This document shows positions 35,692 through 45,200 of a stretch of 64,000 nucleotides of DNA, piece by piece. This DNA comes from Marivita sp. (GTDB taxonomy: Bacteria; Pseudomonadota; Alphaproteobacteria; Rhodobacterales; Rhodobacteraceae). The translations under genes and the position numbers were made by a program. The stretch is taken from contig NZ_JAIPUT010000016.1 of the NCBI RefSeq assembly GCF_020055635.1, forward strand, positions 1 through 64,000, written 5' to 3'. Position 1 is the first letter of the stretch; each line of letters opens with the position of its first letter. The notes under the pieces are model-generated. The model made no database searches. It was not told where the DNA came from and saw only the letters and a program-made list of their open reading frames with translations.

Positions 35692-35904
35692 TCACTCCGG
35701 CGCTTCGATACCTGCATCGGAAAGTGCGGTGCTGACAGTTGTGAACCCCGCGTTCGTCTGGCCGCCAAGGGTCACGACTGTTCCGACGATCACGGCGCCG
35801 ATCAGCGCTGCGAAAAGGCCGTATTCGATTGCTGTGGCGCCACTCTCGTCTTTTCCAAAGCGGACGAGTTGGGGGGTGATTTTCTTGAGTGTGAAAGTCT
35901 TCAT
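35692..35904 (-). CDS. flp: Flp-family type IVb pilin
   Basis: 70-residue prepilin with the Flp signature DESGATAIEYGLFAALIGAVIV: short leader ending in glycine, cleavage before Ala, Glu at +5 and a hydrophobic assembly helix, then a short tail. Good AGGAG-like ribosome site. It is the major pilin for the tad genes downstream and the probable first gene of the block. Confidence 0.92.
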   Translation of the reverse strand: MKTFTLKKITPQLVRFGKDESGATAIEYGLFAALIGAVIVGTVVTLGGQTNAGFTTVSTALSDAGIEAPE

Positions 35905-36291
35905 CGTTCAGGCTCCTTCGCCAGATATGTGTTCAAGCAAAGCTGGTCGAAGCGACCGCTCATGAAGCTCAATCTGACGAGGTCCGCATCTTAGCGATAT
36001 CGGTCAACGGTATGATCGACACCCGTCTGGAACCGAGGTCGGACGGGCATCATACCGAAGTATGACAAGGGCCATCCAGTTTAAGTAATTGTTTTATCTT
36101 AATTATATGTGATTATTTGGGAATAACGTCGGTTTCCTGCTTTTCGGCAATGTTCCGAGAAAAGCTGAAACCAACTGAATTCTTTCGGACTTCCAAACGC
36201 TTGGCGAGGTGGTTTTCGAGGGCGATGCCATGCACGTCAGCCCGAGCGGCAAAGTGCTCGGACATGCGGAAATGGAACGCGTCGGACCAAT
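35905..36291. promoter_or_regulatory. upstream region of flp with a long interrupted inverted repeat
   Basis: No gene is convincing here. The AT-rich stretch 36081-36120 and an inverted repeat (CGGTATGAT at 36008-36016 and ATCATACCG at 36049-36057, with inner CCCGTC / GACGGG) stand about 105 to 150 bases before the flp start. The pairing could be an operator or an RNA hairpin in the flp leader. Confidence 0.45.
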
Positions 36292-36316
36292 GCGCCGGCA
36301 GGGCCTCTGCCGGCGC
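36292..36316 (-). terminator. GC-rich hairpin after the rhodanese gene
   Basis: Perfect 10-bp stem GCGCCGGCAG / CTGCCGGCGC with a five-base loop, 7 bases past the stop codon on the minus strand. The T-run of a classical terminator is missing; a stabiliser or weak terminator is the best reading. Confidence 0.5.
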
Positions 36317-36322
36317 GGCGGA

Positions 36323-37231
36323 TCAGAAACCTGTCGGGCGTAAGGGCAAGCCGGCCATCTCCCAAGCCTGAATGCCGCCGCGATACCAGTAGACATTGGT
36401 AAAACCGGCGGCCACCGCGCGCAGGGCGGCGTTATAGCTGAGCCAGCACATCGGGTCTGAGCAGTAAATCACGATGGGCATATTCCTGTTCGAGCCCGTG
36501 ATCTGATTCAGCCACTGGCTGCCTTGTTGTTGAGTCCGATCGTCGAATGATCCCGGTGAGGAAAGAGGCGCTGCGACATAAGCATTGGGCAAGCCATAGC
36601 CCGAGCCCAACACATCGATAACGACCATCTGCATGCCGGAATTCATGGCCTGCAAAAGATTCGCTGTCGTGACCAGTTGCGCTCCTGGGACCGAGGTTGG
36701 CGTATGCGCGTGGAACTGATCTTGTCGAAGATGTTGCTGCGGCGGAACGCCGAAGTCACGTGTCTCGAACGCCGTTATCTGCGGGTCGATCTGCGGGCCC
36801 TGGTCGGGTGTCACGGGCGGATTAAACTCTGACTGGCCGCCATTGTTGTCCGGTGGTGGGGGCGTGGGTCTGGGTGGGGGTGGCGGAGGAGGGGGAACAA
36901 GCCCGCCGTTATTGTCGACCGGTGGGGGAGGGGGCGGCGTAACCCCCTCGTTGTTACTCGGTGGCGGAGGAGGTGGCACGACAGTGCCACCCTGGTTGTC
37001 AGTTGGAGGCGGCGGTGGCGCCAGCCCCGATCCGCCGCCTCCATTGCCTGGGCCGAACGACCCTTGGTCGACAAAACCATCGTTTGCTGCCGGTGGCGGC
37101 GGCGGTGCATCAGCCCCACCCTCCAGATCAGTGAAGCTGCCGGTTTCAAACCCTTGGCCCGTTGCAGCCAAAGGTGCCAGCGGGACAAGAGCCAGAGTGA
37201 AGGCCAGGTGTTTCAGTAAATATTGTGTCAT
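36323..37231 (-). CDS. exported polyproline protein with a C-terminal rhodanese domain
   Basis: 302 residues from the ATG at 37231 (GAGG nearby; an upstream TTG at 37246 is weaker). A signal peptide (ends LAATG) is followed by residues 43-127, which hold six polyproline runs of 4-8 prolines separated by repeats such as DNNGG. Residues about 170-302 form a rhodanese-like domain with two cysteines (IYCSDPMCW, Cys257 and Cys262) and ends VYWYRGGIQAWEMAGLPL. The cysteine-tryptophan pattern resembles rhodanese-like proteins of PQQ-linked oxidation clusters, though no PQQ gene is near. It lies just downstream of the trypsin gene. Confidence 0.72.
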   Translation of the reverse strand: MTQYLLKHLAFTLALVPLAPLAATGQGFETGSFTDLEGGADAPPPPPAANDGFVDQGSFGPGNGGGGSGLAPPPPPTDNQGGTVVPPPPPPSNNEGVTPPPPPPVDNNGGLVPPPPPPPPRPTPPPPDNNGGQSEFNPPVTPDQGPQIDPQITAFETRDFGVPPQQHLRQDQFHAHTPTSVPGAQLVTTANLLQAMNSGMQMVVIDVLGSGYGLPNAYVAAPLSSPGSFDDRTQQQGSQWLNQITGSNRNMPIVIYCSDPMCWLSYNAALRAVAAGFTNVYWYRGGIQAWEMAGLPLRPTGF

Positions 37232-37242
37232 GTCCCCAAACC

Positions 37243-38298
37243 TCAATTCGTACGAATGGTGTTGCCAATCCAGTCGAAGTAATTCGACACGCGCGTGTAC
37301 ACTCCGTACAACGATGGCAGTCCGCAGGCCGTCTGTGCACCCAAAGGCATCTTGCCCCAGCTCACGATACCGACCTGCATCCAGCCGCCGTCAGCACGCC
37401 GCACCATCAGCGGGCCGCCGCTGTCGCCATTGCAGCTGTCCTTGCCGCCCGACGGCACACCGGCGCAGATCATGTTGTCGGTCAGCGCGTCGCCTATGCT
37501 GGGCGAAATGAGCTCGAAGGCCTGAACAAGTCTGTCCTCTGGAATTTCGTGGGCGACCCCCATCGATAACAGGAAGCTGCCGATGTCGCGCCGCGTCTGT
37601 TCGGCAAATCCGTTGTTGCAGGCGTCATTCGGAACGATCTCGATTTCGACTTCCATGAGAACAGCGGGGACCGTGTTTTCCTCCATCAAGCCCCAGCCGA
37701 TCGAGACTGCAGGCCCAGGTTGAAGCTGTGATCCATCCTGCAAGACCGGGATGGCGCCAACAGGACCCGAACTGCCAGAGACCGGTTCTGCCAGCTTGAG
37801 AAGCGCGATATCGTTATCGGTACGAACAGGATTGTAATCCGGGTGCGGGATCACGGCGCTGATCGGGCGAAAATCGCCTTGCCAAAGCGCGACATCTCCC
37901 GAGCGGATCAGGATTTCCTGAGGCGCCGAGACATTGCCGTCGAAATCCTCGACACAATGCGCTGCCGTCAACACCCATTGGCGCGCGATCAGCGAGCCGC
38001 CGCAGAACTGCGACAGGATCCGGCTGCGTTGATCATCGCCCACGTCCTCCGCCGTGTGCAGGCTGACCTGCCATGGCCAGGCACCCTGTTCCGCGGGACG
38101 ACCGCCATAAATGCGGGTATCGGCGGCCTCTGTGACAAGCGTTCCGGCCTCCTTGGCGTCCCGCACGAAACTGCGGACGTCACCGGTGGCTGATGGCCGC
38201 AAAATGTCATCAAGTGTCGTCTGTGCGTCTGCCGACCCGCCAATAAAGGCTGTTGCCCCGGCGAGAGCAAATGCACCCCAGGAAATTTTTTTCGTCAC
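37243..38298 (-). CDS. secreted trypsin-like serine protease (S1 family)
   Basis: 351 residues with a signal peptide (ends GSADAQ) and a propeptide of about 36 residues. The activation site is TR|IYGG (Arg62-Ile63), as in trypsinogen. The triad is complete: His114 (TAAHC), Asp163 (DNDIALL), Ser293 (GDSGGP). Asp287 in KDSCNGD marks a trypsin-like S1 pocket, so cleavage after Arg/Lys is expected. Several cysteines suggest disulphides, fitting a periplasmic or extracellular enzyme. It overlaps the TTG-extended reading of the rhodanese gene and is probably in one operon with it and the metacaspase. Confidence 0.88.
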   Translation of the reverse strand: MTKKISWGAFALAGATAFIGGSADAQTTLDDILRPSATGDVRSFVRDAKEAGTLVTEAADTRIYGGRPAEQGAWPWQVSLHTAEDVGDDQRSRILSQFCGGSLIARQWVLTAAHCVEDFDGNVSAPQEILIRSGDVALWQGDFRPISAVIPHPDYNPVRTDNDIALLKLAEPVSGSSGPVGAIPVLQDGSQLQPGPAVSIGWGLMEENTVPAVLMEVEIEIVPNDACNNGFAEQTRRDIGSFLLSMGVAHEIPEDRLVQAFELISPSIGDALTDNMICAGVPSGGKDSCNGDSGGPLMVRRADGGWMQVGIVSWGKMPLGAQTACGLPSLYGVYTRVSNYFDWIGNTIRTN

Positions 38299-38318
38299 GA
38301 TGTTTTCCCCCTTGGAAA

Positions 38319-40484
38319 TCAGTTTTGGCCAAAATTTGCGAGCGCGGCACTGCGTGGCAGGACGTCCCAGTTGTATTGTTCGACCCAGATCTTGGATATC
38401 CCGATGTTACCCATGCCCCCGCGCGTTGCGTCGCGTTCGGACAGCCCGCTCAGAAAACCACTCACGCTTTGGGCCGCACCAGAGCGCGTCGGCGTGCCCG
38501 GGGTCGCGCAATTGTCGATCGCGCCTTCAAGATTCAGCGCCTCACGGTTGTCTTCGGCCTCCGTGACGACGAAGAACATACGCTCTGCACCGGCTTTCTG
38601 GACAAAGCCGGACGCCTCGGGGCAGTCTGAGCAGACGGTCATCGGCTCCCCGATCAAAGCTGGACGCGCGATGCCCTCGATACGCTGATATTCGGCAGAA
38701 ACGCAGAACTGGCTGTCTATATAGACACGGTTGACGTCACGGGCGGGGCCCTGAACGACTCCGCGCGCTTCGAAAACAAGATAATCGCACTGCTTCAGTT
38801 GCGCGCCAGTTCCAAAGTCCGGGACCGGTGCAGCAGACCCGAGAGCGGCCATGCATTCGGCAACCAGATCCGTGGGTGTGTTCTGGTTCAACTGACTTGC
38901 ATCCGACGCAAGCTGCTTGACCTCGAATTCAACGGGGCTGGGGAAAAGTACGGATTGCGTCCCGGCGACGCTGCCCAGCATCTCCGCCACCTGCTCGGCT
39001 TTGACGATACGAAGAAGCAGTTGGTCCAGTGGGCCATCGCCGGGCCGCCAAGCCAGACCGACTGGACTGTCACCGATTGCAAGCCTTGCGCCGAACCAAA
39101 GAGCGTCATCCATGACGGCGCTCAGAACCGAGGAATCCGGTTCGAGGACAATATTCGTAGCTTGGTCTGCATTCGAAGTCGCCACAGCTGTGGTCAAAGC
39201 GGCATAGAGCGGGTGATCGGCCGGCAACACTTCGCCGGTTTCAAGATCCTGCGGCGGAGCGATCCGGATGCGATCATCGAGCGGCTGGGCCACAATGCGC
39301 GCAAACCTCGCATTTGCCGGCGTCGGACCGAGTTCGTCACAGGCCTTGGCAACACTGGCAACGCAACTTCCATTCACGGCCACAAACGTCGCGGATTGCG
39401 CACCGGTCTGGCGAAGCTGTGCGTAACCAAGAATATCATCTGCCGCAGCGGCGGCATCGGCCACAAGCGCCACGACCGTGTTATCGCGCAGGCCTTGAAG
39501 CTTGCCCGCGCGGATGCGCGCGCCGTCCACCGCAAATTGTCTAACGCCGATCACGTCACCGCCGCCAAATACCGGAGCGTCAATCAGATTGCCTTCCCAG
39601 AGCGGGGTCTGGAGCCGCGCGGCACCGGGAATGGCGCTGTCGTCGAGATCGCCGAGAAGTGCCTGAAAAAGCTGACGATAGCTTTGGTTTGCCCCCGTCT
39701 GAAGGCGGGCAGCAAGGCGCGAGGAAAAAAGGCCGTACCAGCTGTCGGGGTCTGCCTCGTCGATCTGGATTTCCCGTGCGACCTCCGACGATTGCGCAGC
39801 GTAGAAAGCGAGGTATTTGCCCGGTAGATTTTCGTCGCCGGCGGCATCGATTAGGGGTGATGCCACGGCAGTGGTGGCTGCTGGCAGGCTCACTCCCAGG
39901 GCAGCCGGGTCAACGAACCGCGTAGCGATCCGAGGCGAGCCCGCACGAAGACCCGAACCAGAGTGGCAGCTGTCCAGCACGAACCAGACATCGACGCCCT
40001 TGGTCCGCATCGCCAACACCCGCTCACCAAACTCTTCATCGACAATTGCGTTGGGAATAACCGTCGTGCCGGGCTCCGCTCGGGCCGTATCCCTCGGAAG
40101 GAACACTTCATCCATGCCGTCGGATTCGTCGCCGTTCAGGTCGCCCTGCTGGGTGCCATGACCGGAGAAATGGAGATAGACGAAATCACCCGGTTCCGAT
40201 CTCTCCACAACGTCATCAAGCGCCGCCAGAATGTTCTCACGGGACGGGTCGATGCCGCCATCCACACCATCGGCCAGAATGCGGATGTCGAAGTCGCCGC
40301 GCGTCTCGAACACATCGCGCAGCAGCCGGACATCGTTTGCAGGTCCACGCAGATCCGAGAGGCCAATTCGTTCATCGTAGTCAGAAACGCCCACGAGGAC
40401 AGCATAGGACGCAGCCATCGCAACAGGCGGAGCGGAAAAGAGGACCGTCAGAAAAAATAATACAAAGCGAAATTCTTTAGGCAA
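38319..40484 (-). CDS. exported metacaspase-type cysteine peptidase (C14)
   Basis: 721 residues if it starts at the TTG at 40484, which has GGGGGA as ribosome site and opens a signal peptide ending VAMA. A TTG at 40499 is also in frame; no ATG exists before the leader ends. The caspase p20 fold follows: SYAVLVGVSDYDE, then the catalytic His in HFSGHGTQ (about 109) and Cys in LDSCHSG (about 173). The other 430 residues match no domain I know. Such proteins cleave after Arg or Lys. It is divergent from the DUF900 gene and 20 bases before the trypsin gene. Confidence 0.82.
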   Translation of the reverse strand: MPKEFRFVLFFLTVLFSAPPVAMAASYAVLVGVSDYDERIGLSDLRGPANDVRLLRDVFETRGDFDIRILADGVDGGIDPSRENILAALDDVVERSEPGDFVYLHFSGHGTQQGDLNGDESDGMDEVFLPRDTARAEPGTTVIPNAIVDEEFGERVLAMRTKGVDVWFVLDSCHSGSGLRAGSPRIATRFVDPAALGVSLPAATTAVASPLIDAAGDENLPGKYLAFYAAQSSEVAREIQIDEADPDSWYGLFSSRLAARLQTGANQSYRQLFQALLGDLDDSAIPGAARLQTPLWEGNLIDAPVFGGGDVIGVRQFAVDGARIRAGKLQGLRDNTVVALVADAAAAADDILGYAQLRQTGAQSATFVAVNGSCVASVAKACDELGPTPANARFARIVAQPLDDRIRIAPPQDLETGEVLPADHPLYAALTTAVATSNADQATNIVLEPDSSVLSAVMDDALWFGARLAIGDSPVGLAWRPGDGPLDQLLLRIVKAEQVAEMLGSVAGTQSVLFPSPVEFEVKQLASDASQLNQNTPTDLVAECMAALGSAAPVPDFGTGAQLKQCDYLVFEARGVVQGPARDVNRVYIDSQFCVSAEYQRIEGIARPALIGEPMTVCSDCPEASGFVQKAGAERMFFVVTEAEDNREALNLEGAIDNCATPGTPTRSGAAQSVSGFLSGLSERDATRGGMGNIGISKIWVEQYNWDVLPRSAALANFGQN

Positions 40485-40586
40485 AAGAACATCCCCCAAA
40501 GCTTGGATGAAAGCCTACAGGAACTTGCTTCTGTGTCTAGTTGGCTGTTCAATACTTCCAAATCGTTTTTCTGGGAGTAGGCACGC
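40485..40586. promoter_or_regulatory. divergent promoter region of the caspase/CHAT cluster
   Basis: About 100 bases separate the metacaspase (minus) and DUF900 (plus) starts, so both halves of the cluster share one control region. The plus side ends in GGGAGTAGG, a good ribosome site for the gene at 40587. No clear palindrome is seen. Confidence 0.45.
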
Positions 40587-42275
40587 ATGCGGCTGCTCAA
40601 GGTCATTGTTTTGTGTATTGCCTGGGCCACTCCCGGCGCGTTGCCGGCGCAGGGCGAATTGAGCACGGCGCTTTTGACCGGGGAATTCGAAGCGGACGAT
40701 CTGGATGCTCTGATCAGCGAGAATGCGAACGAACCGAAGATCGCTTTCGACCTCTTGGCACTCAAGGCGGAAAATTTGGCATCCGAAGGCGCTTTCGCCC
40801 TGGCAGCCGAGACCATGCTGACCATGGCGGCCTACGCGCAGCGCTTTCCAGAGCGGCTGGATGCGGATGTCCCATCGCTATACTGGGACGCTGCGGACCT
40901 TTATCTCCAGGGACAGGAACTCGAAAACGCGCGCCAGGCGTACTACGCGGCGCTTGACGCCTTGCGCGAACGGGCCCCCGGACCTGAATTGCTTTCGGCC
41001 TTGCTTCGGGACATCGCTAACGTGGAAGAGTCCTTGGGCGACACCGCAACCGCAGAGGCCCTGCGACGGCAGGCGGCAAACGCCCCCGAACCGGCAGATG
41101 CGCCGCCCGCGACGCGCAGCAACGACCCCGGCTTTGTCACCGTCGAAGTTCATTACGCCACCGACCGGGCGCGGACCGGCAGTGATCGCCCGGCGCGGTT
41201 TTACGGCGCAGACCGCGGGACCGGGCTGGAGTTGGGCATCGCCGAGGTCACGATCCCCCGCAACCATGTGCCCGGCACCATCGCGGCGCCCTCGATCTTC
41301 AAGCTTGAATTCGCCGAGGATCCTGCCCGGCATGTGGTGGTTCAGTCGATCACACCGCTGGAGTCACAAGCCTTTTTCGCCTCGATACGCGAGGGACTGA
41401 CAGAGCGGTCTGCGGACGATCTGTTTGTCTTTGTCCACGGCTATAACGTCACGTTCGACGGGGCCGCCAAGCGCGCGGCGCAATTGGCCTATGACATGGA
41501 TTTCAAAGGACTCCCGGTGCTCTATTCCTGGCCATCCAAGGGTGCGACAGTGGGCTATATCGCCGACAGCGCTGTCGTCCGCTTGAGCGGGCGGCGCCTG
41601 ATGCTGTTTCTCGAAGACCTCGTCGCGCAATCGGACGCAAGGACGATCCACATCATTGCGCATTCCATGGGCAACCGCGCCTTGACGGATGCGCTGGAAT
41701 TAATCGCGTTGCGCAATGCGCCGATAGAAGCGCCGCTTTTCGATCAGGTCATTTTTGCCGCACCCGATGTAGACCAAGGCCTGTTTGCGCATGTTCTGCC
41801 GACACTCCGGCCCTTGGCCGAGAGGCTCACGCTCTACGCATCGAACAAGGATTGGGCGCTGGTGGCGTCGCGCAAGCTGCATGGCAACGCGCCGCGCGCC
41901 GGGCAAGGCGGCGAAGACCTGATCGAGATCCCAGTGCTAGACACGATCGACATGAGCGAACTGGGCGAAGACATGCTTGCGCACAGCTATGTCGCCAACG
42001 ATCAATCGGCGATCCTCGATATCGCAACGCTGTTCTGGCGCAATCCGGGACCGAACCAGCGCTGCGGAATGCAAGCCAACCCGGTGTTGGAGCGGGTCTG
42101 GCAATATGTGCGTGCCGAATGCGCCGGTCAAAGCATGCTCAACATTGTCGGCCATCTGCGAAACTCGGGAGCGCTGTCGAAACAGCAGGTCCAATCTGTA
42201 CTGACCCGCGATTTCGCAGGAGAGCCGGGGGTCGCCGCATTCGAAAACATTCTTCTGGAGGCGGCAGCCGACTGA
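40587..42275 (+). CDS. exported alpha/beta hydrolase, DUF900 family, with helical N-terminus
   Basis: 562 residues with a signal peptide (ends LPAQ). Residues 25-165 are helical and TPR-like. The C-terminal half is a DUF900 hydrolase: HGYNVTF (His284), Ser360 in AHSMGN (the GxSxG-type nucleophile elbow), FAAPDVDQ acid and a late His466 (AHSYVAND). Family members are esterases or lipases of unknown physiological substrate. It is followed 23 bases later by the CHAT gene on the same strand. Confidence 0.78.
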   Translation: MRLLKVIVLCIAWATPGALPAQGELSTALLTGEFEADDLDALISENANEPKIAFDLLALKAENLASEGAFALAAETMLTMAAYAQRFPERLDADVPSLYWDAADLYLQGQELENARQAYYAALDALRERAPGPELLSALLRDIANVEESLGDTATAEALRRQAANAPEPADAPPATRSNDPGFVTVEVHYATDRARTGSDRPARFYGADRGTGLELGIAEVTIPRNHVPGTIAAPSIFKLEFAEDPARHVVVQSITPLESQAFFASIREGLTERSADDLFVFVHGYNVTFDGAAKRAAQLAYDMDFKGLPVLYSWPSKGATVGYIADSAVVRLSGRRLMLFLEDLVAQSDARTIHIIAHSMGNRALTDALELIALRNAPIEAPLFDQVIFAAPDVDQGLFAHVLPTLRPLAERLTLYASNKDWALVASRKLHGNAPRAGQGGEDLIEIPVLDTIDMSELGEDMLAHSYVANDQSAILDIATLFWRNPGPNQRCGMQANPVLERVWQYVRAECAGQSMLNIVGHLRNSGALSKQQVQSVLTRDFAGEPGVAAFENILLEAAAD

Positions 42276-42298
42276 TTTTATGCAGCCGCGAGGGCACC

Positions 42299-45200
42299 AT
42301 GAAAAATTTGATTTTTTTGATCTTTTTCCTGTTTCCGTCGCTCCTATGGGCCGATCTTGATGAAGCTGTCTCGGCCTACAACAATGACGATTTCGATCGC
42401 GCCATTGCGCTGGCCGAGGATGCACTCGACTCGGATCTGGCGACCGGTGACACGATCCTCGCCCATGAACTGATCGCGCTTTCGGCGTATTACCAAGGGC
42501 GGCGCGGAACGGCTATCCTGGCCGAAATGCAGGCGTTGGACTCCGACCTCGAGGAGCTCTACGGGCGCGACGGGATCGCGCGACTGGACATTCTTTACGC
42601 TATCTCCGACCTCCAGGTCTCACTGGGCGACCTGGAAGCGGCGACCGAGACGAATGTGAAGATCGCACGGATCGCTCTCGCATCGCCGAAGGGCCAAGAG
42701 GACGCGCTGACCGCGCTCAGGAACACCGCCATCGTGTTCGAAGAAGCGGAACCACGCGAGGCCCTTTATTATGCGGCGTTGTTCGAATTCCACGCAATGG
42801 AGCTGCCGGAGATAGCCGATCCATGGGCGGTCGAAGCGACGGGAATGATGGCGCTGGCGCTTTTTCGAAACGGGCAAGAGGCCCGCGCAGCGCAGAGGTT
42901 CCTGCAATACACATTCGAGGACTGGGAATCCTTTGCCAGCATCGGCCCCGACGAGGAAGCGCTGGTGGACATGCTTTTTGACGCCTTCAACACGATGAAT
43001 GTCCCTGACGAGGCGGCATGGCTGGCCATGATCGAGGCCGAAAACGCCCGTGTCGTCGAGGCGGATGCGCTCTTTTCGGAAGCATGGGATCTTCTTGCTT
43101 CGGGGCAACATCCGCTTGAACCGGAATTTCTGGACGTGTTCGACGCTTATCTCGCGTTAGCGTCGCCCGAGGACCCGCTCGCGGCGATCTACGCGACAAT
43201 GGTGATGCGGAATTATCTCGATATCGGGGATTTTGACCGTGCGCGGCCATACCTGTCGCTGATCCTGTCCTATCCCGCGCCATTCATTGCTATTCTGGAC
43301 CTGCCCATCGGATACAGCGCCGGGATAGTGGCGATGCAGGGCGGCGTCGAGGACGCGCTGTTCGCCGCGCTGGTGAGCAAGGCGCTGGACGTAGACTCCA
43401 TCGTCCCGAGCGACGACCCGGAGCTTCTCTTCGATCTCTCTTTTTCGCTGGGAGGAATGCATGCGCGGCTCGGGCGCATGGAAGCCGCGTACGCGTCCTA
43501 TTCTGCTGCGATTGACCTGGCGGATGAGCGCGGGCTCGGAGAGTACCATTACCTTGGCGCGGCGCTTCAGGGGGCTGCGTTGGCCTTGAGAGACCTCGGA
43601 CGGTATGACGAAGCGCTGGCCGCCCTTGAGGACTTCCGCGCTTTTGGAGAGCGCACCGGCGACAGTGAAGCCGTGGTCTCTGCGATGGGCACGATTGCCT
43701 GGATCGCGCAGGCCACCGGAGATGAAGCCAAGGCGCTTTCCTTGGCCCGCCAACGCTTGAAGTTCGAGCAAGACCGCGCCGAGCCGGACGCGTCTGCCGT
43801 ACAGTTGGCACTCTTCAACCTGGCGGCACTGATGTTGGAGCAATCCGACAGCATCAGCGACGACCTCGTTGAAGTCTTGACCGCAGCCCTTTCGGGCCCG
43901 GCCCTCGGCGATCTTGCCCAAGAGACACGGGAAAGCCTTTTGACCGTGGTGGCCGAGCGGCTCGATGCGACGCCCGACATCATACGAACACATCCAGCCT
44001 TCCAGGGCGCAGACGCTGCTCAGCGTGCCGGGTTGGTCACAATCCTGGGCGAGGCAGCGATAAGCCGCGGCGACCCGGTTGCTGCCAAGGACTGGGTAGA
44101 TTTCGGGACGGGACTCACCGCCGAGGGATCGCAAGAGGCAATGCGGCTGGCTGAAGTTTCAGGGCGCGTTTCTCTGGCCGAAGGGGATATGGCAAACGCT
44201 CTTCGCCGGTTCCGAATGCTTTCGGATCACCGCTTGCGCCCCGCCGTGCGCACGCAGGACGGGGCAACGGATCATGTTCCCTATCACCTGGCCGCCGCCT
44301 TTGGGCTGAGCAGTGACCCAGCTTCCGGAGCGGATCTGCGGTTTCACAACGAGATGTTCGTGGTCGCGCAACTGTCGAATACGACAACGGCCGGCGATGC
44401 GCTCAACGCCGCGCTGGCTTGGGGCTGGGCCGACAATGCAGTCGCCGCCATGTTGCGTAAACGGGATCTTGTCGCGCGCGAGATCACACAGGTTGACGCA
44501 GCTGTTTCGCGTGCGCGGTATGACGGAAAGTCCCCCGACCGCATCCTCGCACGGCAGGAAGAGCTTGCCCGGGAACACCAGGCTCTCTCTGTCGAAATTG
44601 CGCAGCGGGCACCGGAATTTAACCGCATCGCCGGTGCCAATCCGTTTTCAGCGGCAGAGGTGTCGGCGCGGTTACGTGACGACGAGGTGCTTGTGCAGTT
44701 CGTGACAAGCGACGCGATGCTCGCCGATGGAAGCCTGGCCTCGTACCTCATCGCCCTGAGCAATGAGAGCATTCTGGTGGCTGAAATTCCGGCAAGATCG
44801 GTGCTGACGGGTCTCGCACGGGACCTGAGGTGTTCGGCAGCATTGACCGATCCCAATTGCGCAGAGGCAGGCAGCGCCGGAACGCGCGGGAGTTTTTCGC
44901 TTCAGCTGTTGCCAGAGACCTCGGGCCCGTCCTTTGACACGGAGGCGGCCTATCTGGCCTATCAGCTGTTGATCGAACCAATGGCCGATCTTCTGAAGGG
45001 CCGCGACCGATTGATCGTCGTGCCCGATCAGACACTCCTGTCGCTTCCGTTTCACCTGACATTGCAGAATCCGCATGCGCCCGGTCAGTCCCTTGGCAGG
45101 GCCAACTGGCTGATCCGCGACGTCTCGGTTGAAATCGCACCAAGCGTCCGGAGTTTCGTGGCTTTGCGCGATGATGCCCGCAAGGACGCACGGCAGAGCC

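Noticed and set aside
36103-36396. 97-codon minus-strand frame between the rhodanese and flp genes
   Set aside because: No ribosome site, overlaps the rhodanese end and the terminator-like hairpin, no recognisable sequence.
36851-37105. repeat array resembling CRISPR or minisatellite DNA
   Set aside because: The repeats follow the codon frame of the polyproline protein, with degenerate spacers; no CRISPR repeat structure or cas gene.
41852-42298. N-terminal extension of the CHAT reading frame
   Set aside because: It overlaps the DUF900 coding sequence and the signal peptide with a ribosome site starts at 42299.
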